A program made the position numbers and the translations under genes. From NCBI GenBank assembly GCA_023447015.1, contig JAEXPG010000406.1:1-7745 (forward strand): a DNA stretch of 7,745 nucleotides. Reading direction: 5' to 3'. This DNA is from Verrucomicrobiota bacterium (GTDB lineage: Bacteria > Verrucomicrobiota > Verrucomicrobiia > Opitutales > Opitutaceae). Numbering within the stretch: position 1 is the stretch's first letter; every line of letters begins with the position of its first letter. The notes beneath the pieces are model-generated. The model did no database searches. It was not told the origin of the DNA and worked only from the letters and a program-made list of their open reading frames with translations. Below, one piece after another: positions 7,016 through 7,745 of this stretch.

Positions 7016-7588
7016 GCCGGGCTGGTGGGGCGCAGAGACGGCATTGCGCGGTGCAGCCGACACACCGTCGCAAGCAGCGTGGGTCGACAGCACGCGGTCC
7101 AGACCGGTGCGCACACGGCAGAGCAACTCGGTGAGTTTGGCCCGATCCGCCGCATCGAGTCCGGCCATCATTTCGGCAACCCCGCGGAAATGGTCGGGAA
7201 GGAAACCCGCCAGAAAGGCGCAGCCAGCGGGCGCCAGCTTGATCAACGACGCCCGCCGATCAGCCGGGTCGGGCAACCGCTCGACCATCGCATCGCGCTC
7301 CAGGCCATCGATCAACCCCGTGATCGTCGCCTTCGAAACTCCATAGGCATCGGCCAAATGGGTCTGGTTGACCGGAGTCTCGGGATTGCGATTGAGGTAC
7401 ATCAGAATCGCGAAGCGACCATGGGAAAGCCCGTGTTTGGCCAGGAAACGCTCGAAGCCCTCCGTCACGTCATGCGCCGTGCGGACCAGGCAGATGGCAG
7501 CCCGCAGCCCTTCGGTCTCCATCTCAGGATAGCGAGCCTTGAGCCGCTGGAGACACTCCGAATCTGGTACGTCGCGAAGAAGAAACAT
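7007..7588 (-). CDS. MarR-family transcriptional regulator
   Basis: This 193-residue protein is a winged-helix DNA-binding regulator, by family a dimer that usually represses nearby efflux or stress genes until a ligand or oxidant releases it. The fold is visible: dimer helix at about 25-52, helix-turn-helix at 76-100 (THLADAYGVSKATITGLIDGL), wing at 103-117 with the family signature D-x-R-R (PADRR, 108-112), and C-terminal dimer helices at 120-167. Residues 170-193 are an Ala/Pro-rich tail probably outside the fold. Cys occurs at 12, 33, 123, 157 and 173. The ATG at 7588 is preferred because upstream in-frame codons (to 7744) are Arg/Phe-rich and unlike the family; no Shine-Dalgarno sequence helps decide. 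It is first in the same direction as the pump genes, 58 bases upstream of the adaptor, so it probably controls itself and the pump. The upstream DNA looks less GC-rich than the pump genes. Confidence 0.92.
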   Translation of the reverse strand: MFLLRDVPDSECLQRLKARYPEMETEGLRAAICLVRTAHDVTEGFERFLAKHGLSHGRFAILMYLNRNPETPVNQTHLADAYGVSKATITGLIDGLERDAMVERLPDPADRRASLIKLAPAGCAFLAGFLPDHFRGVAEMMAGLDAADRAKLTELLCRVRTGLDRVLSTHAACDGVSAAPRNAVSAPHQPGAA

Positions 7589-7745
7589 GGTAGTGCGGAA
7601 CGTGAAATTAAGGACGCGAACCGTTAGGCGCCTTATCTTCAGCCGCAAACTCTTTTTCTGAAACCCGGGAATCCCCCTCATATTCTCCCCGCCAAATCGC
7701 CACCGAAATTCGCCAAGGAACCCTGCCACCTCCACTGCCCCCACC
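7589..7745 (-). promoter_or_regulatory. Upstream region of the efflux cluster, probable promoter/operator zone
   Basis: By position this is where the promoter and MarR operator should lie, and it is visibly more A/T-rich than the genes below it (A-run at about 7651-7656, AATTT near 7605). I could not fit a convincing -35/-10 pair with 16-18 base spacing. Possible protein sites are short: GGGAATCCC at 7667-7675 and a repeated TGGCGA-TTT motif (- strand) within 7690-7714. The call rests on location, not on a recognised motif. Confidence 0.35.

Noticed and set aside
5662..7134. A 490-codon open frame on the + strand opposite the adaptor gene
   Set aside because: In-register antisense to the adaptor and spanning three gene boundaries; no recognisable protein features.
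7589..7744. N-terminal extension of the MarR protein to an ATG at 7744
   Set aside because: The extra 52 residues are basic and aromatic, unlike MarR proteins, and would leave no room for a promoter within the window.
1..7745. CRISPR arrays, insertion sequences, tRNA or rRNA genes
   Set aside because: No regularly spaced repeats, transposase motifs, terminal inverted repeats, tRNA arms or rRNA signature sequences were seen on either strand.

Overview
The window reads as high-GC Gram-negative chromosome, most likely Verrucomicrobiota (Opitutales-like). The pointers are a PEP-CTERM surface-protein tail of the VPEPSTYGL type common in that phylum and a complete three-component envelope efflux pump, which requires an outer membrane. 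Other PEP-CTERM-bearing Gram-negatives (some Betaproteobacteria, Planctomycetota) cannot be excluded by eye.

Layout. Bases 1-238 hold no gene I can support. A single gene on the + strand (239-973) encodes a secreted protein of 244 residues with a signal peptide and a C-terminal PEP-CTERM sorting segment; a strong hairpin terminator follows it. The rest of the window, read on the - strand from 7588 down to 1261, is a four-gene efflux cluster: a MarR-family regulator (7588-7007), a periplasmic adaptor (6948-5818), an RND inner-membrane pump (5738-2589) and a TolC-family outer-membrane channel (2592-1261). It ends in a classic intrinsic terminator at 1195-1220. The PEP-CTERM gene and the pump cluster are convergent, and each has its own terminator in the 287-base gap between them.

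How the genes work together. The RND protein should capture substrates from the periplasm or membrane using the proton-motive force; its proton-relay residues are intact. The adaptor joins it to the TolC-like channel, so the cluster encodes a self-contained export machine. The MarR protein is first in the same direction and probably represses its own promoter and with it the pump, with release by a pump substrate or a stress signal. The substrates cannot be read from the sequence.

I found no undescribed system. The points worth a second look are details: a Ser-to-Ala change in the adaptor's channel-contact motif, a remodelled drug-pocket loop and a Trp-rich insertion in the pump, the absence of Shine-Dalgarno sequences before all five genes, and small repeats between the regulator and adaptor genes. 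Very long ORFs antisense to the pump genes are artefacts of codon bias.
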